Source of the DNA: Dehalococcoidia bacterium
Lineage (GTDB): Bacteria > Chloroflexota > Dehalococcoidia > JAUYDP01
Direction: 5' to 3'
Assembly: GCA_030691805.1 (NCBI GenBank)
Contig: JAUYDP010000166.1
Span: 1 to 5,867, forward strand
DNA: 5,867 bases
The notes under the pieces are model-generated. The model was given only the letters and a program-made list of their open reading frames with translations, was not told where the DNA came from and searched no databases. The position numbers and the translations under genes were made by a program. How positions within the stretch are numbered: the first letter of the stretch is position 1; each line of letters starts with the position of its first letter. Of this stretch, positions 5,080 through 5,867 are shown one piece after another.

Positions 5080-5867
5080 ATGCCTAGACGATCAGATACA
5101 ATTCAACTTCAGGTCAACGGTAAGCGACACCGGATCCGCGTCCAACCCGACGAGACTCTCCTGCACGTCTTGCGGACCCGTTTAGGACTCACCGGCGCCA
5201 AGAAGGGCTGCGGCACGGGACAGTGTGGGGCCTGTACCGTGATAATGGACGGAAAGTCTGTCAATTCCTGTATCGTGCTTGCCCGGCAGGCTCATGGCAG
5301 CTCCATCCTCACCATCGAGGGGCTGGGAACCAGAGAGAGGCCCCACGCCCTTCAGGAAGCCTTCCTTGACCATGGCGCCGTGCAGTGCGGCTTCTGCACA
5401 CCCGGCGCCATCATGGCCGCTAAAGCCATGCTGGACCGCAATCCAGCGCCCACAAGGGAGGAGATAAAGGAGGGGCTTTCGGGTAACCTCTGCCGGTGCA
5501 CTGGCTACGGCCCTCTCATCGAGGCGGTAGCGGCCGTGGCGAGGGGGACCTGGTCTGCGGGAACTTCCCCCCGGCGCCAGGATGGCCTGGACAAAGTCCT
5601 GGGATCTACCAGATTCGCCGGCGACCTGGATTTCCCCGGTATGCTTTTTGCAAGGACCTTCCGTTCCACCGTTCCTCATGCTACAATCGTGGCTCTTAAC
5701 GTGGAGAAGGCGGTGGCTGCCCCCGGCGTGGTCGCGGTACTCACCTCGAAGGACATCCCAGGCGCCGCCAGGTTTGGGACTATCGTGCCGGACCAATGGG
5801 TACTGGTGCCTGTTGGAGAGCCCGTGCGCATGGTAGGCGATCCGCTGGCGCTGGTGGTGGCCGGGTC
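5080..5867 (+). CDS. Molybdenum hydroxylase (xanthine dehydrogenase/aldehyde oxidoreductase family), fused 2Fe-2S and Mo subunit, 3' end outside window
   Basis: The frame is open from ATG 5080 to the right edge: 262 whole codons and two bases. Residues 8-80 are a plant-type 2Fe-2S ferredoxin domain with C44, C49, C52 and C64 (GCGTGQCGAC signature). Residues about 88-155 are the helical second 2Fe-2S domain with C103, C106, C138 and C140, and Q102, which in relatives contacts the molybdopterin. After a short linker (about 156-168) comes the start of the Mo-binding large subunit: LDKVLGSTRFAGDL, FPGMLFARTFRSTVPHA and APGVVAVLTSKDIPG are its typical opening. No FAD domain lies between them. This order matches single-chain enzymes such as Desulfovibrio gigas aldehyde oxidoreductase, and also the family annotated as selenium-dependent xanthine dehydrogenase. 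Such enzymes hydroxylate aldehydes, purines or N-heterocycles with water-derived oxygen. The active-site glutamate and substrate pocket lie beyond the window, so the substrate is undetermined. GGAGG at 5063-5067 is 12 nt before the ATG, a little far; no better start is seen. Confidence 0.92.
   Translation, partial: MPRRSDTIQLQVNGKRHRIRVQPDETLLHVLRTRLGLTGAKKGCGTGQCGACTVIMDGKSVNSCIVLARQAHGSSILTIEGLGTRERPHALQEAFLDHGAVQCGFCTPGAIMAAKAMLDRNPAPTREEIKEGLSGNLCRCTGYGPLIEAVAAVARGTWSAGTSPRRQDGLDKVLGSTRFAGDLDFPGMLFARTFRSTVPHATIVALNVEKAVAAPGVVAVLTSKDIPGAARFGTIVPDQWVLVPVGEPVRMVGDPLALVVAG

Noticed and set aside
5182..5796. 204-codon minus-strand open frame
   Set aside because: It lies opposite the molybdenum hydroxylase, whose eight cluster cysteines and Mo-domain motifs show that the plus strand codes. 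The minus translation has no recognisable motif.

Overview
The window looks like a moderately GC-rich bacterial chromosome fragment. Genes are tightly packed, start overlaps are of the TAGTG and TGATG type, and GTG and TTG starts are used alongside ATG. The gene content (CcmA/CcmB cytochrome c maturation exporter, a PhoB-like two-component pair, a UbiD-family decarboxylase, and a molybdenum hydroxylase with its two 2Fe-2S domains fused to the Mo subunit) would fit an anaerobic or facultative soil or subsurface lineage such as Chloroflexota or a relative. That placement is a weak inference: no marker gene is present.

Layout, left to right. Positions 2-214 (+) are the last 70 residues of an ABC ATPase, called CcmA because it overlaps a clear CcmB (214-882, +) by one base. 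The 162-bp gap after ccmB has a good sigma70-like promoter (890-918), then a heptanucleotide tandem repeat (GGAGATA, 14 exact copies and one changed copy, 942-1046). The repeat runs directly into the TTG start of an OmpR/PhoB-family response regulator (1045-1716, +). The regulator overlaps its sensor histidine kinase (1716-3179, +) by one base. A 72-bp convergent gap with no obvious terminator follows. A UbiD-family decarboxylase lies on the minus strand (3252-4853). A 226-bp divergent control region (4854-5079) separates it from a plus-strand molybdenum hydroxylase that begins at 5080 and runs off the right edge. This last gene is 262 codons so far: plant-type 2Fe-2S domain, helical 2Fe-2S domain, then the start of the molybdopterin-binding part.

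Two regulatory arrangements stand out. In the divergent region, a perfect 6-6-6 dyad (GGTCAA, 6 bp, TTGACC; 4984-5001) provides the -35 hexamers of two back-to-back promoters. Each has a 17-bp spacer and a 4/6 -10 box. One protein bound there could control the decarboxylase and the hydroxylase together, which suggests they belong to one pathway, possibly oxidation or hydroxylation of an aromatic or heterocyclic compound coupled to (de)carboxylation. In the regulator leader, each 7-bp unit carries GGAG, so the untranslated leader is almost wholly a run of Shine-Dalgarno-like sites, and the start codon comes from the last, altered unit.

No RNA genes, CRISPR array or insertion sequence were seen. 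No wholly new multi-gene system was found; the new-looking signals are the two control regions.
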